Shown: positions 33,128 through 40,856 of the stretch, in pieces
Position numbering within the stretch: position 1 is the first letter of the stretch
Layout of the letters: the number at the start of each line of letters is the position of its first letter
Assembly (NCBI RefSeq): GCF_001544575.2
Contig: NZ_FCNY02000009.1
Location: forward strand, 124,001-188,000
Length of the DNA stretch: 64,000 bases
From: Caballeronia cordobensis
GTDB taxonomy: Bacteria; Pseudomonadota; Gammaproteobacteria; Burkholderiales; Burkholderiaceae
Direction of reading: 5' to 3'
Made by a program: the position numbers and the translations under genes
Notes under the pieces: model-generated
What the model saw: the letters and a program-made list of their open reading frames with translations, nothing else
Told to the model about the DNA's origin: nothing
The model's database searches: none

Positions 33128-35020
33128 TTACAGGCCCATGCCCTGATCCACGCCCGAGTTCGCGCCGCCGCGCACGTCGAACTCGACTTTCCAGCGCTCG
33201 GACGAGCCGCGCGGAACCGCTTCGAGTTCGAGCGTGCCCGCTTCGGTCACGCGCGCATGCAGCTTGACGGGCACGACTTCGCCCGGCGTGCGGCCTTCGG
33301 GCGGCAGCGATGCCTCGATCTCTTCGAGCTCCTGCAATTCGTCCGGCTGCCAGTAGTCGAGCAGCGTGCCGACCGTGTCCTGACGCCGCACCGACGAGCC
33401 GAAGAAGCGGAAATGCACCGGCTCGCCGACCACCAGCCCGAATTCCTGCGCGGGCAGGGCGGCGTCGGTGCCTTCCTCCATGCCGAACGGCGCGACGCAC
33501 AGCGCCTGCACGGGCGGCTCCAGGCCGGGCACGGCGGGCATCGCCGATTCGACCGCGACGTAGTACGCGCGCGCCGTGCCGCCGCGAATGCGCACGCCCT
33601 TGCCGCGCCGCACGTAGCCGTAGTAAGCCGCGCCGCGCGCCACCGCCAGATCGAGATCCGCGCCTTCGAGCAGCCGCGCGGGCGGCGCGTTCTCGGCGGC
33701 GAGCCATGCGTTGAGCGTCGTCATCACGCGCTCGACGAGCAGCGGCGACTTGAACACGCCGCCGTTGAAGAGCACGGCGGTCGGGTGCAGCAGCGTCGCG
33801 CCCTGCGGTGCTTCATGCTGCAAGCCTTCGACTTCCGCAAGCGCATTCACCTGACGGCCGAGGAACGCGGCGAGATGGCGCGTGACGGCGGCGTCCTGCG
33901 CATACGGCAGACCGAGTTGCGTCAGACCGACGCGCGCGCGCGAAACCGGCCGCGCGGCGGCATCGACTTGCGGGAAAAAGCCTTCGAGCAGGATTTGCGT
34001 GAGCTCGGCGCGCGTCAGTTCGGTGCGCAGCGACCCGCCGATCAGCTTCGAGCCGCGGCTCGGCACGACGAGCGGCACGGCGTCGGTCGATGGATAGGAC
34101 AGCAGCGTTTCCTTCGCCGAGCGGCACGCGTAGGTGAGCGCGCGCAACTGCCACGGATCGGCCTGCGTCCCCGCCGCCGCCAGCTTGCGCGCGACGGTGT
34201 GCGCGAGCGCCAGGTCCATGTTGTCGCCGCCGAGCAGGATATGTTCGCCGACAGCCACGCGATGCAGCTCCAGATTTCCTTCGCGCTCGACGACCGCGAT
34301 CAGCGAAAGGTCGGTCGTGCCGCCGCCGACATCGACGACGAGAATGACATCGCCCACTTTGACCTGCTTGCGCCAGCCGCCCGCCGACTTCTGAATCCAG
34401 CTATACAGCGCGGCCTGCGGTTCTTCGAGCAGCGTCATGCGCGTGTAGCCGGCGGCCGCCGCGGCTTCGGCCGTGAGTTCGCGCGCGGCGGGATCGAACG
34501 ACGCGGGAATCGTCACGGTCACATCTTGCTGATCGAACGGCGCGTCCGGATGCGCGTGATTCCACGCCTCTCGCAGATGCGTGAGATAACGCACCGAGCT
34601 TTCCATCGGCGAGACACGCTCGACTTCCTCGGGCGCATCCGACGGCAGAATCGCCGCGCGGCGATCGACGCCCGGATGGCACAGCCAGCTTTTCGCGCTG
34701 GAGACGAGGCGGATCGGCGTGCCCGCGCCGCGCGTGCGCGCCAGTTCCCCGACGATGAATGTGCGCTCCTGCGTCCACGGCAGCGTCAGATCGCCGGGCG
34801 CGAGCTCGTTTTCATGCGGCAGATAGAGAAACGAAGGCAGCAGGTCGCGCTCTTCGGCGGCGCCGGGCGCGGTCAGTTGCGAAACAGGAAGCACGCCTTG
34901 CGCGGTCTTTTCGCCGTCGCTTGCGCTCATGTCGACATAGGAGAGCGCGCAGTGCGTCGTGCCGAGATCGACGCCGATCGAATAGCGCGCCGGGTTTTCG
35001 TTCGAGTTGATGTCGCTCAC
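33128..35020 (-). CDS. Hsp70-family protein (630 aa)
   Basis: 630 aa. The actin-like ATPase is clear: IGVDLGTTHCALSYVDM, VTVTIPASFDPAARELTAEAAAAAG in pieces, VVDVGGGTTDLSLIAVV and AVLFNGGVFKSPLLVERV. The C-terminal ~130 residues are beta-rich (EFGLVVGEPVHFRFFGSS, VVPVKLHARVTEAGTLELEAV) but differ from the DnaK peptide-binding domain and lack the usual linker. It overlaps the DUF2760 gene by 4 bases and abuts the 932-aa Hsp70 gene, so all three are co-translated. No DnaJ or GrpE homologue is near. Confidence 0.92.
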   Translation of the reverse strand: MSDINSNENPARYSIGVDLGTTHCALSYVDMSASDGEKTAQGVLPVSQLTAPGAAEERDLLPSFLYLPHENELAPGDLTLPWTQERTFIVGELARTRGAGTPIRLVSSAKSWLCHPGVDRRAAILPSDAPEEVERVSPMESSVRYLTHLREAWNHAHPDAPFDQQDVTVTIPASFDPAARELTAEAAAAAGYTRMTLLEEPQAALYSWIQKSAGGWRKQVKVGDVILVVDVGGGTTDLSLIAVVEREGNLELHRVAVGEHILLGGDNMDLALAHTVARKLAAAGTQADPWQLRALTYACRSAKETLLSYPSTDAVPLVVPSRGSKLIGGSLRTELTRAELTQILLEGFFPQVDAAARPVSRARVGLTQLGLPYAQDAAVTRHLAAFLGRQVNALAEVEGLQHEAPQGATLLHPTAVLFNGGVFKSPLLVERVMTTLNAWLAAENAPPARLLEGADLDLAVARGAAYYGYVRRGKGVRIRGGTARAYYVAVESAMPAVPGLEPPVQALCVAPFGMEEGTDAALPAQEFGLVVGEPVHFRFFGSSVRRQDTVGTLLDYWQPDELQELEEIEASLPPEGRTPGEVVPVKLHARVTEAGTLELEAVPRGSSERWKVEFDVRGGANSGVDQGMGL

Positions 35021-35628
35021 AGTTCCACCTCCGCCGGCGCGACGATGCTCGCATCATGGGACGGCGCGAGCTTCGGCAGGCGCGTGTCCTCGACCTTCCA
35101 TCCACGATGGCTGATGCTGCCCGAAAAGGGCGGTTTGCCGACGACATTGCCCGTGAGGCGCACGGCGGCCGCGTCGAAGCCTTCCTGCAGCGTGATGCGG
35201 CTGCCTTCGGCTTCGCCGCGTACCGGCTTGATCGAGAAATGCTCGCGCAGCACCGCGCGGCAGCCGTCGTGCACGAGGCGGGCGGCCGCGCCGATATCGG
35301 CGTCGGTGTATTGGGCGATGTCTTCCTCGACGAAATCGATGAAACGCGCGTCGCGCTGCAAGAGACCGAGCAGTTGCAGGGCGGCGACGGGGCTGGCTTC
35401 CTTCAGCGCGGAAGGCGCGGGCTGCACGGGCGCGGCGGCCGGCTTCGGCGGCTGCGGCGCTTGTGGCTTCTCGGGCGCGGCAGGCGCGACGGGCGCGGCT
35501 TCGGGCGCGAGCGGCGCTTCGCGCAAGCGCTGTACGCGGCCCGCGAACGCCGCATTGCCCAGAATGCCGAAGAAGGCGCCGAAGGCAATGCCTATCCTGC
35601 CGAAAAAGCCTGGGTTCATATCGGTCAT
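35017..35628 (-). CDS. DUF2760-family protein
   Basis: 203 aa. An N-terminal hydrophobic segment (FFGRIGIAFGAFFGILGNAAFAGRV) may anchor it. A Pro/Ala-rich linker (PEAAPVAPAAPEKPQAPQPP) follows, then a conserved C-terminal domain (ALQLLGLLQRDARFIDFVEEDI, RVHDGCRAVL-like segment, and GSISHRGWKVEDTRLPKL). This is the DUF2760 pattern. It is the first gene of an operon with two Hsp70-like genes and could tether them to the membrane or act as co-chaperone (inference). Confidence 0.85.
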   Translation of the reverse strand: MTDMNPGFFGRIGIAFGAFFGILGNAAFAGRVQRLREAPLAPEAAPVAPAAPEKPQAPQPPKPAAAPVQPAPSALKEASPVAALQLLGLLQRDARFIDFVEEDIAQYTDADIGAAARLVHDGCRAVLREHFSIKPVRGEAEGSRITLQEGFDAAAVRLTGNVVGKPPFSGSISHRGWKVEDTRLPKLAPSHDASIVAPAEVEL

Positions 35629-35925
35629 GTGATGCTCCTGTTGGCCGCGCGAGGACGACCTTATCCTCGGGCGGCGCGGGTGGCCGGTGTTCGATGCCGT
35701 ATCGGCGGGGTTGATGCCGGGAATCTTAAGACGTGTGGGCGCGGCGGTTCAGCGGGCCGCGGCACACGAACGAAAACGCCAACGGCGTTTATACCGTATC
35801 CCGATATTGTCCATGATGCCGCGCCCCGGATCGAAAAAAGCGCCGTAACGGGTGCGCGCGGGCGTCATTCTCGTGATTTGCCCGCTCAAGTCAAGGTTCA
35901 GGCCTCAGGGTGCAGGCGTCAGGCT
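35629..35925. other. Intergenic region upstream of Hsp70/DUF2760 operon
   Basis: About 300 bp without a gene. It should hold the promoter of the minus-strand DUF2760-Hsp70 operon, but no clear heat-shock promoter could be assigned. The right end, just past the stop of the DUF355 gene, contains short near-repeats (TTCAGGCCTCAGG, GTCAGGCTTCAGGCC). Confidence 0.4.
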
Positions 35926-36411
35926 TCAGGCCTTGTAGCCGATCTTGCGCAGCAGATCCTTGCGCCACTGCACGTCCTCCGCCGTTTCGACGCCGAGCGG
36001 CGGCAGCCCGTCGATCACGCCGACGATCCCGCGCCCCTGATCCGTCTGCGCGACGAGCACCTGCGTCGGATTGGCGGTCGCGCAGAAGATGCGGCACACC
36101 TCCGGCACGTTCTTGACGGTATTGAGCACGTTGACGGGAAAAAAGCCGTCGCCGAGCACGATGATGAAGCTATGCCCCGCGCCGATGCGCTGCGCGTTGC
36201 CCGCGGCCATCTCGACGAGCGCGTCGTCCGTGCCCGACGTGCGCACGAGCCGCTTGCCCGACGCCTCGCAGAACGCGAGCCCGAAGCGGATGCCGGGCAC
36301 CGCGCCGACGAGCGCCTCGTGCAGATCCTCGACCGTCTTGATGAAATGCGACTGGCCGAGGATGAAGTTGGTGTCCTCGGGCTTGTCGATGGCGATGGCG
36401 AGCAGTTCCAT
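35926..36411 (-). CDS. Adenosine-specific kinase / DUF355 family protein
   Basis: 161 aa, full length for the family. Conserved parts include NFILGQSHFIKTVEDLHEALV, GIRFGLAFCEASGKRLVR, GHSFIIVLGDGFFPVNVLN, PEVCRIFCATANPTQVLVA and GRGIVGVIDG. Family members from thermophiles were described as adenosine-binding or adenosine-specific kinases, though physiological roles in proteobacteria are unclear. Located between the Hsp70 operon and nasS with its own short leader; whether it belongs to the nas gene group is uncertain. Confidence 0.87.
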   Translation of the reverse strand: MELLAIAIDKPEDTNFILGQSHFIKTVEDLHEALVGAVPGIRFGLAFCEASGKRLVRTSGTDDALVEMAAGNAQRIGAGHSFIIVLGDGFFPVNVLNTVKNVPEVCRIFCATANPTQVLVAQTDQGRGIVGVIDGLPPLGVETAEDVQWRKDLLRKIGYKA

Positions 36412-36456
36412 GGCGAATCTCCGGTACGCGCTGGAGATTCCATGGTAGGCGCTTTT

Positions 36457-37578
36457 CTACGCACGCACGCCGAAGCCCGCGACGTAAGCGGCCGCATCGC
36501 CGCCATCCCACACGCGGCCGTCGCAGAGCGTCGCCGCGCGCCGCTCGCCGGGCACCGCGATGCCCGCGGCCTGCGCCGCCTCGCGGTAAAGCGCGGTCTG
36601 ATTGACGGCCCGCGCGATGGCGGCATCGTCGAGACCGGCGTCGAGCATGCCCCAGCGCCGGTATTGCGTGATGAACCACAGCCCGTCCGATATGCGCGGA
36701 TAGTTGACCGCGCCGTCATCGAAGAAACGCAGCGGCAGCGCGCGCGCATCGCCGCCGTCGGGCGCGGCGAGGCGCGGCTCGATCAGCGCGCTTGGCACGC
36801 CGAGCAGCGCGGGCGACGCCAGCGCCTGCGCGATGTCCGCGCGATGCCCGGCCGTATCGAGCCAGGCGCACGCGTCGAGCAGGGTGCGCACGAGCGCGCG
36901 CGCCGTGTTCGGATTGAGCGCGACGAAATCGCGCCGGCACGCGAGCACCTTTTCCGGATGGTCCGGCCAGATCTCGCTCGTGTACGCGACCGTCCTGCCC
37001 GCGCCGCGCGCCTCGGCCACCGCGTGCCACGGCTCGCCCGCGCAGAAGCCGTCGAGCGCGCCTTCGACGAGGGCATCGGCCATGCGCGGCGGCGGAATCA
37101 CGACGCTTTGCACGTCGCGCAACGGATGCACGCCGTTAGCCGCGAGCCAGTAGTACAGCCACATCGCGTGCGTGCCGGTCGGAAACGTCTGCGCGATGAC
37201 AGGCTTGCGGCCGAGCGACGACAGCGCATCTTTGACGCTCGCGCCGTCGCGGATCGCGTCGGCGAGCGGGCCCGACAGCGTGATCGCCTGACCGTTGCGA
37301 TTGAGGACCATCAGCACGGCCATGTCCGCTTGCGGTCCGCCGATGCCGAGCTGCACGCCGTACACGAGCCCGTAAAGCGCATGCGCCGCGTCGAGTTCGC
37401 CGGAGAGCAGCTTGTCGCGCACGGCGGCCCACGAAGGCTGACGGCATAGCTCGATGGTGATGCCGTGGCGCGCGCCGAGTTCGCGCAGCGCGGCGACGGC
37501 GAGCGGCGCGGCATCGGACAGCGCGACGAAGCCAAGCCGCAGATGCGTGCGCTCGGGCTGGGAAGAGGTGATGTTCAT
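36457..37578 (-). CDS. nasS: Nitrate sensor NasS (NrtA/CmpA-like, cytoplasmic)
   Basis: 373 aa. It resembles NrtA/CmpA nitrate-binding proteins (RLGFVALSDAAPLAVAAL, YGLVYGVQLGIGGPQADMAVLMVLNRNGQAITLS in pieces, PTGTHAMWLYYWLAANG, GFCAGEPWHAVA) but has no signal peptide, as expected for the cytoplasmic sensor NasS. In the known system NasS sequesters NasT without nitrate and releases it when nitrate or nitrite binds. It lies 15 bp downstream of nasT, and the pair faces the nitrate operon whose leader contains NasT-type hairpins. Confidence 0.9.
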   Translation of the reverse strand: MNITSSQPERTHLRLGFVALSDAAPLAVAALRELGARHGITIELCRQPSWAAVRDKLLSGELDAAHALYGLVYGVQLGIGGPQADMAVLMVLNRNGQAITLSGPLADAIRDGASVKDALSSLGRKPVIAQTFPTGTHAMWLYYWLAANGVHPLRDVQSVVIPPPRMADALVEGALDGFCAGEPWHAVAEARGAGRTVAYTSEIWPDHPEKVLACRRDFVALNPNTARALVRTLLDACAWLDTAGHRADIAQALASPALLGVPSALIEPRLAAPDGGDARALPLRFFDDGAVNYPRISDGLWFITQYRRWGMLDAGLDDAAIARAVNQTALYREAAQAAGIAVPGERRAATLCDGRVWDGGDAAAYVAGFGVRA

Positions 37579-37593
37579 AAGATGTCGGTGAAT

Positions 37594-38187
37594 CTAGAGC
37601 AGATCGGCCAGCGCGAGCAACTGGCGCGCGATTTCCGCGACCTTCACGCCCTGATCCATCGCGCGCTTGCGCAGCGCCGCGTAAGCCTCCTGCTCGGACA
37701 TGCCGCGCTTGTCCATCAGAAGACGCTTCGCGCGGTCGATGACCTTGCGCTGTTCCAGTTCGTTCTCCACTTGCGCGAGGCGTTGCCGCAACTGTTCTTC
37801 GTGCGCGAAGCGTGCGAGCGCCACCTCGATGATCGGCGCGAGCCGCGCGCTCGCGAGCCCTTCGACGGAATACGCGGTCACGCCCGCGCCGACGGCCGCG
37901 CGAATGAACTGCTGATCGGCGTCGTTGCTGAACATCAGCACGGGACGCGGCGCGGCCTTGTTCATCACCGCGAGCTGTTCGAGCGTGTCGCGCGAAGGCG
38001 ATTCGGTGTCGATGATGACGACATCCGGTTTCTGACTCTCGACGGCCTCGTGCAGCGCCGACGGCGCGGCGACTTCGGCGAGCATCTCATAGCCCATGCG
38101 CGCGAGTTGCTCGCGCAAGTCGCCGATGGGTTTGTCGGTGTCGGTGACGAGAAGAACGCGCAGCATGCGCGCCGCTTCACGCGGCAT
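37594..38187 (-). CDS. nasT: ANTAR-domain antiterminator NasT
   Basis: 197 aa from ATG 38187, with AGGA eight bases upstream; ATG 38166 is an alternative. The N-terminal part is a receiver-like domain (LRVLLVTDTDKPIGDL, DVVIIDTESPSRD). The C-terminal ANTAR RNA-binding domain is typical: RKVIDRAKRLLMDKRGMSEQEAYAALRKRAMDQG in pieces. It should bind the two-hairpin leader at 39387-39467 and prevent termination ahead of the nitrate transporter gene. It overlaps cobA by 11 bp and precedes nasS. Confidence 0.93.
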   Translation of the reverse strand: MPREAARMLRVLLVTDTDKPIGDLREQLARMGYEMLAEVAAPSALHEAVESQKPDVVIIDTESPSRDTLEQLAVMNKAAPRPVLMFSNDADQQFIRAAVGAGVTAYSVEGLASARLAPIIEVALARFAHEEQLRQRLAQVENELEQRKVIDRAKRLLMDKRGMSEQEAYAALRKRAMDQGVKVAEIARQLLALADLL

Positions 38188-38944
38188 GAGCGAGTCCTTT
38201 TGTGTCGGCGGCACGCGCTGCGAATTCCGCCGCTTCGCCGATCGCCCCGCCGATGAGAATCACCGCCGGACTGCCGAGGCCAGCGTCGGCGGCCTCTTGC
38301 GCGAGCCGGTCGAGCGTCGTGACGAGGCGCTTTTCAATCGGCGATCCCGCGTTCTGCACGATCGCCGCCGGCGTGCTCGCGGGCAGTGCGTCGGAGAGCG
38401 CCGCCGTGAGGCTCGCGATGCGGCTCATGCCCATGTAGATCGCGAGCGTGGTGCCGGTTGCGGCGAGCGCGGCCCAGTCCGGCTGACCGTGATCCTGCAT
38501 GTGCGCGGTGACGAAGGTCACGCCCTGGCAATGATCGCGATGCGTGAGCGAGATGCCGAGTCCCGCCGCCGCCGCGAAGCCCGACGACACGCCGTTGACG
38601 ATCTCGACCGCGATATGCGCGTCGCGCAACGCCGCGATCTCTTCGCCCGCGCGTCCGAAAAGCAGCGCGTCGCCGCCTTTCACGCGCACCACATGCAGCC
38701 CTTTCTTCGCATAACGCTGCATGAGGCGCTGAATGAAGGCCTGCGGCGTCGATCTGCAGCCGCCGCGCTTGCCGACGCGAATCACGCGCGCATGCGGCGC
38801 GAGCGTGACGATGTCGGCGTTGGCGAGATCGTCGAGCAGCAGGATATCGGCGGCGGCGAGCGCCTTCGCGGCGCGCAAGGTGAGCAGGTCCAGATCGCCC
38901 GGGCCCGCGCTCAACAAGGTGACTTTGCCTGTGGTGGTGCTCAT
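38177..38944 (-). CDS. cobA: Uroporphyrinogen-III C-methyltransferase
   Basis: 255 aa from ATG 38944, with AGGA upstream; the open frame extends to 39136 but those codons overlap regulatory DNA. Signature motifs are VTLLSAGPGDLDLLTLRAAKAL, VRVGKRGG, VRVKGGDALLFGRAGEE, GVSSGFAAAAGLGISLTHRD and YMGMSRI. It methylates uroporphyrinogen III twice with S-adenosylmethionine, giving precorrin-2 for siroheme. Siroheme is the cofactor of NirB encoded divergently, which explains its place here. First gene of the cobA-nasT-nasS unit. Confidence 0.92.
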   Translation of the reverse strand: MSTTTGKVTLLSAGPGDLDLLTLRAAKALAAADILLLDDLANADIVTLAPHARVIRVGKRGGCRSTPQAFIQRLMQRYAKKGLHVVRVKGGDALLFGRAGEEIAALRDAHIAVEIVNGVSSGFAAAAGLGISLTHRDHCQGVTFVTAHMQDHGQPDWAALAATGTTLAIYMGMSRIASLTAALSDALPASTPAAIVQNAGSPIEKRLVTTLDRLAQEAADAGLGSPAVILIGGAIGEAAEFAARAADTKGLAHAA

Positions 38945-39132
38945 CGTTGCTTCCTGATTCTTTGCGTAGTGGGGCTGCATCGGCGGGGCAAACGCCGAAA
39001 GCGTCCGCTCGTGCCGCTGCACGAAGGGACGCCATTGTCCTTGCTTTTCACGTCGTCGTGCCGCGCGCGCCGTTGCTCGCGGCGCTTTCATCAATGCAAT
39101 AAGCGGGCCATTGGACACTATGCGCGTCTTTC

Positions 39133-39147
39133 GCACTGTCGTTGTGC
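39133..39147. promoter_or_regulatory. NtrC-like binding site 1
   Basis: GCAC-TGTCGTT-GTGC matches the core of the NtrC dyad (GCAC-N7-GTGC). It is about 210 bp upstream of the sigma-54 promoter, within enhancer range. Confidence 0.6.
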
Positions 39148-39241
39148 GTGGATCTCATGCGCGGCACCGGTTCGACGCGAACGTGCCTCGCGCAGGCGAA
39201 CCGGATCGCATGAATCGAACGCACGGCATCAGTGCTGCGTC

Positions 39242-39256
39242 GCACCATCGCTGTGC
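39242..39256. promoter_or_regulatory. NtrC-like binding site 2
   Basis: GCACC-ATCGC-TGTGC matches GCAC-N7-GTGC and keeps the inner C of the consensus half-site on the left. It is about 100 bp upstream of the sigma-54 promoter. Two such sites are the usual arrangement for cooperative NtrC enhancers. Confidence 0.65.
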
Positions 39257-39356
39257 CCGGCTGCATCGAAACATGACGTGCATCGCGGGCGCATCCGCGG
39301 TGCATGCATTGACAAGAGCCATACGCAGCAATGCTTTCCGGCCGATAGCGAGCGCA

Positions 39357-39372
39357 TGGCATAGGCCTTGCC
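39357..39372 (+). promoter_or_regulatory. Sigma-54 promoter of nitrate operon
   Basis: TGGCAT-AGGCC-TTGCC matches the -24/-12 consensus TGGCAC-N5-TTGC(A/T), with the invariant GG and GC at correct spacing. Transcription would begin near 39383, four bases before the first ANTAR hairpin, which makes the whole antitermination leader part of the transcript. Confidence 0.75.
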
Positions 39373-39386
39373 TTATGCCGTGTCAT

Positions 39387-39404
39387 CGGATCAACGGCGA
39401 TCCG
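39387..39404 (+). promoter_or_regulatory. ANTAR hairpin P1
   Basis: A perfect 6-bp stem CGGATC / GATCCG encloses the hexaloop AACGGC. A at loop position 1 and G at position 4 are the described ANTAR recognition features. The same hexaloop recurs in hairpin P2 31 nt downstream. Confidence 0.8.
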
Positions 39405-39435
39405 TCCTGAATACAGCGCCCGGCAGGTTGCAGCC

Positions 39436-39467
39436 ATGCGGGCATCGGACAACGGCGTCCCCCGCAT
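39436..39467 (+). promoter_or_regulatory. ANTAR hairpin P2 (antiterminator)
   Basis: ATGCGGG (39436-39442) pairs with CCCGCAT (39461-39467) and GGAC (39447-39450) with GTCC (39457-39460), with a CATC bulge and the hexaloop AACGGC (39451-39456). Its 3' arm is the 5' arm of the terminator, so NasT binding here should block terminator formation. Confidence 0.8.
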
Positions 39468-39508
39468 TCGGCCAACCGGTCGCATGCGCGGGACGCCTTT
39501 CTTTTTTT
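39454..39508 (+). terminator. Leader terminator controlled by NasT
   Basis: GGCGTCCC (39454-39461) pairs with GGGACGCC (39490-39497), and after one mismatch CGCAT pairs with ATGCG to lengthen the stem. It is followed directly by TTTCTTTTTTT (39498-39508). It ends 10 bp before the nitrate transporter start and shares 39454-39467 with hairpin P2. Confidence 0.9.
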
Positions 39509-39518
39509 GGGAAGGACG

Positions 39519-40844
39519 ATGGACAAAGCCACCCGGATCGATCTCTTCAGCATGCGCAGCGCGCCGATGCGCGCGTTCCATCTCACGTGGATGGCGTTCT
39601 TCGTGTGCTTCTTCGCGTGGTTCGCGTGCGCGCCGCTCATGCCGCTCATCAAGCGCGAGTACGGTCTCACGGCCGATCAGATCGCCAACATCAATATCGC
39701 GGCGGTCGCCGTGACGATTCTCGTGCGTCTCGTCGTCGGCCCGATGTGCGATCGCTTCGGCCCGCGCCGCGTGTATAGCGCGCTGCTGCTCGCGGGTTCC
39801 CTGCCGGTGCTCGGCGCGGCGCTTTCGACGGGCTATGACAGCTTCCTGTGGTGCCGCCTCGCGATCGGCGCGATTGGCGCGAGCTTCGTCATCACGCAGT
39901 ACCACACCTCGGTGATGTTCGCGCCGAACGTCGTCGGCACCGCGAATGCGACGACCGCCGGCTGGGGCAACGCAGGCGCGGGCGCGGCGCAGGCGATCAT
40001 TCCGCTCCTCGTCGCAGCCGCGATCGCGCTCGGCGCGGGTGAAGCATCGGCATGGCGCGTCGCGCTGATCGTGCCGGGCATCGCGATGCCGGTCATGGCG
40101 TACTTCTACTGGCGCTACACGCAGGACTGCCCGCAAGGCGATTTCGCGACGCTGCGCCGCGCGGGCATCGCGATCGACGGCGGCAAGAAGGGCGGCTGGC
40201 AGAGCTTTCTCACGGCGTGCGCGAACTATCGCGTGTGGATGCTCTTCGTGACGTATGGCGCGTGCTTCGGCGTGGAAGTGTTCATCCACAACATCGCGGC
40301 CATCTACTACGTCGATCACTTCAATCTCACGCTCGGCCAGGCCGGCATGGCCGCGGGCAGCTTCGGCCTGCTCGCGCTGTTCGCCCGCGCGCTCGGCGGC
40401 TGGCTGTCCGACAAGGCGGCTGCCAAGCGCGGTCTCGACATTCGCGCGACGCTGCTCTTCGCGTTGATCGCGGGCGAAGGCATCGGCCTCTATGCGTTCG
40501 CGCATGCATCGAGCGTCGTGAGCGCCGTCGTCGCCATGCTCGCGTTCGGTCTCTTCACGCACATGGCCTGCGGCGCGACCTACGCGCTGGTGCCGTTCAT
40601 CGATCGAAAGGCGCTCGGCGGCGTGGCCGGCGTGATCGGCGCGGGCGGCAATGTCGGCGCGGTCGCGGCGGGCTTCCTGATGAAAGGCCTCGGCAACGCG
40701 CAGGCGACGCTCTCGATGCTCGGCGTGATCGTCGCGGGCACGGCACTGTGTGCGCTCGCCGTGCGCTTCTCGCCGGAACACAAGGCACGCGAAGCCGCGC
40801 TGCGCGAAAGCGCGCTCGCAGCGAACAATGTCGTTGCAAACTAA
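39519..40844 (+). CDS. narK: MFS nitrate/nitrite transporter (NarK/NasA type)
   Basis: 441 aa from ATG 39519, with GGAAGG upstream; an in-frame start at 39507 falls inside the terminator T-run. Twelve membrane helices are expected. Nitrate-porter signatures are present: TWMAFFVCFFAWFACAPLMP, RLVVGPMCDRFGPRRVYS, GWGNAGAGAAQAIIPLL and GAGGNVGAVAAGFLMKG. It imports nitrate for the cytoplasmic assimilatory reductase. It is the first structural gene behind the NasT-controlled leader and 12 bp ahead of nirB. Confidence 0.93.
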   Translation: MDKATRIDLFSMRSAPMRAFHLTWMAFFVCFFAWFACAPLMPLIKREYGLTADQIANINIAAVAVTILVRLVVGPMCDRFGPRRVYSALLLAGSLPVLGAALSTGYDSFLWCRLAIGAIGASFVITQYHTSVMFAPNVVGTANATTAGWGNAGAGAAQAIIPLLVAAAIALGAGEASAWRVALIVPGIAMPVMAYFYWRYTQDCPQGDFATLRRAGIAIDGGKKGGWQSFLTACANYRVWMLFVTYGACFGVEVFIHNIAAIYYVDHFNLTLGQAGMAAGSFGLLALFARALGGWLSDKAAAKRGLDIRATLLFALIAGEGIGLYAFAHASSVVSAVVAMLAFGLFTHMACGATYALVPFIDRKALGGVAGVIGAGGNVGAVAAGFLMKGLGNAQATLSMLGVIVAGTALCALAVRFSPEHKAREAALRESALAANNVVAN

Positions 40845-40856
40845 AAAGGTATCCTG

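Larger units (their letters stand above)
38945..39518. promoter_or_regulatory. Nitrate-assimilation control region
   Basis: This is 574 bp between the divergent cobA and nitrate transporter genes. Ordered from left it contains two GCAC-N7-GTGC sites (39133, 39242), a sigma-54 promoter (39357), ANTAR hairpin 1 (39387), ANTAR hairpin 2 (39436), and an overlapping intrinsic terminator ending in a T-run (39508), followed by GGAAGG and the start codon. All are listed separately. This reads as nitrogen-limitation control by NtrC plus nitrate-dependent antitermination by NasT. Confidence 0.85.

Noticed and set aside
31565-35632. 1355-codon open frame on the plus strand across the Hsp70/DUF2760 operon
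   Set aside because: It is antisense to three convincingly conserved genes and has the Arg/Ala/His-rich composition of a GC-driven shadow frame with no family motifs.
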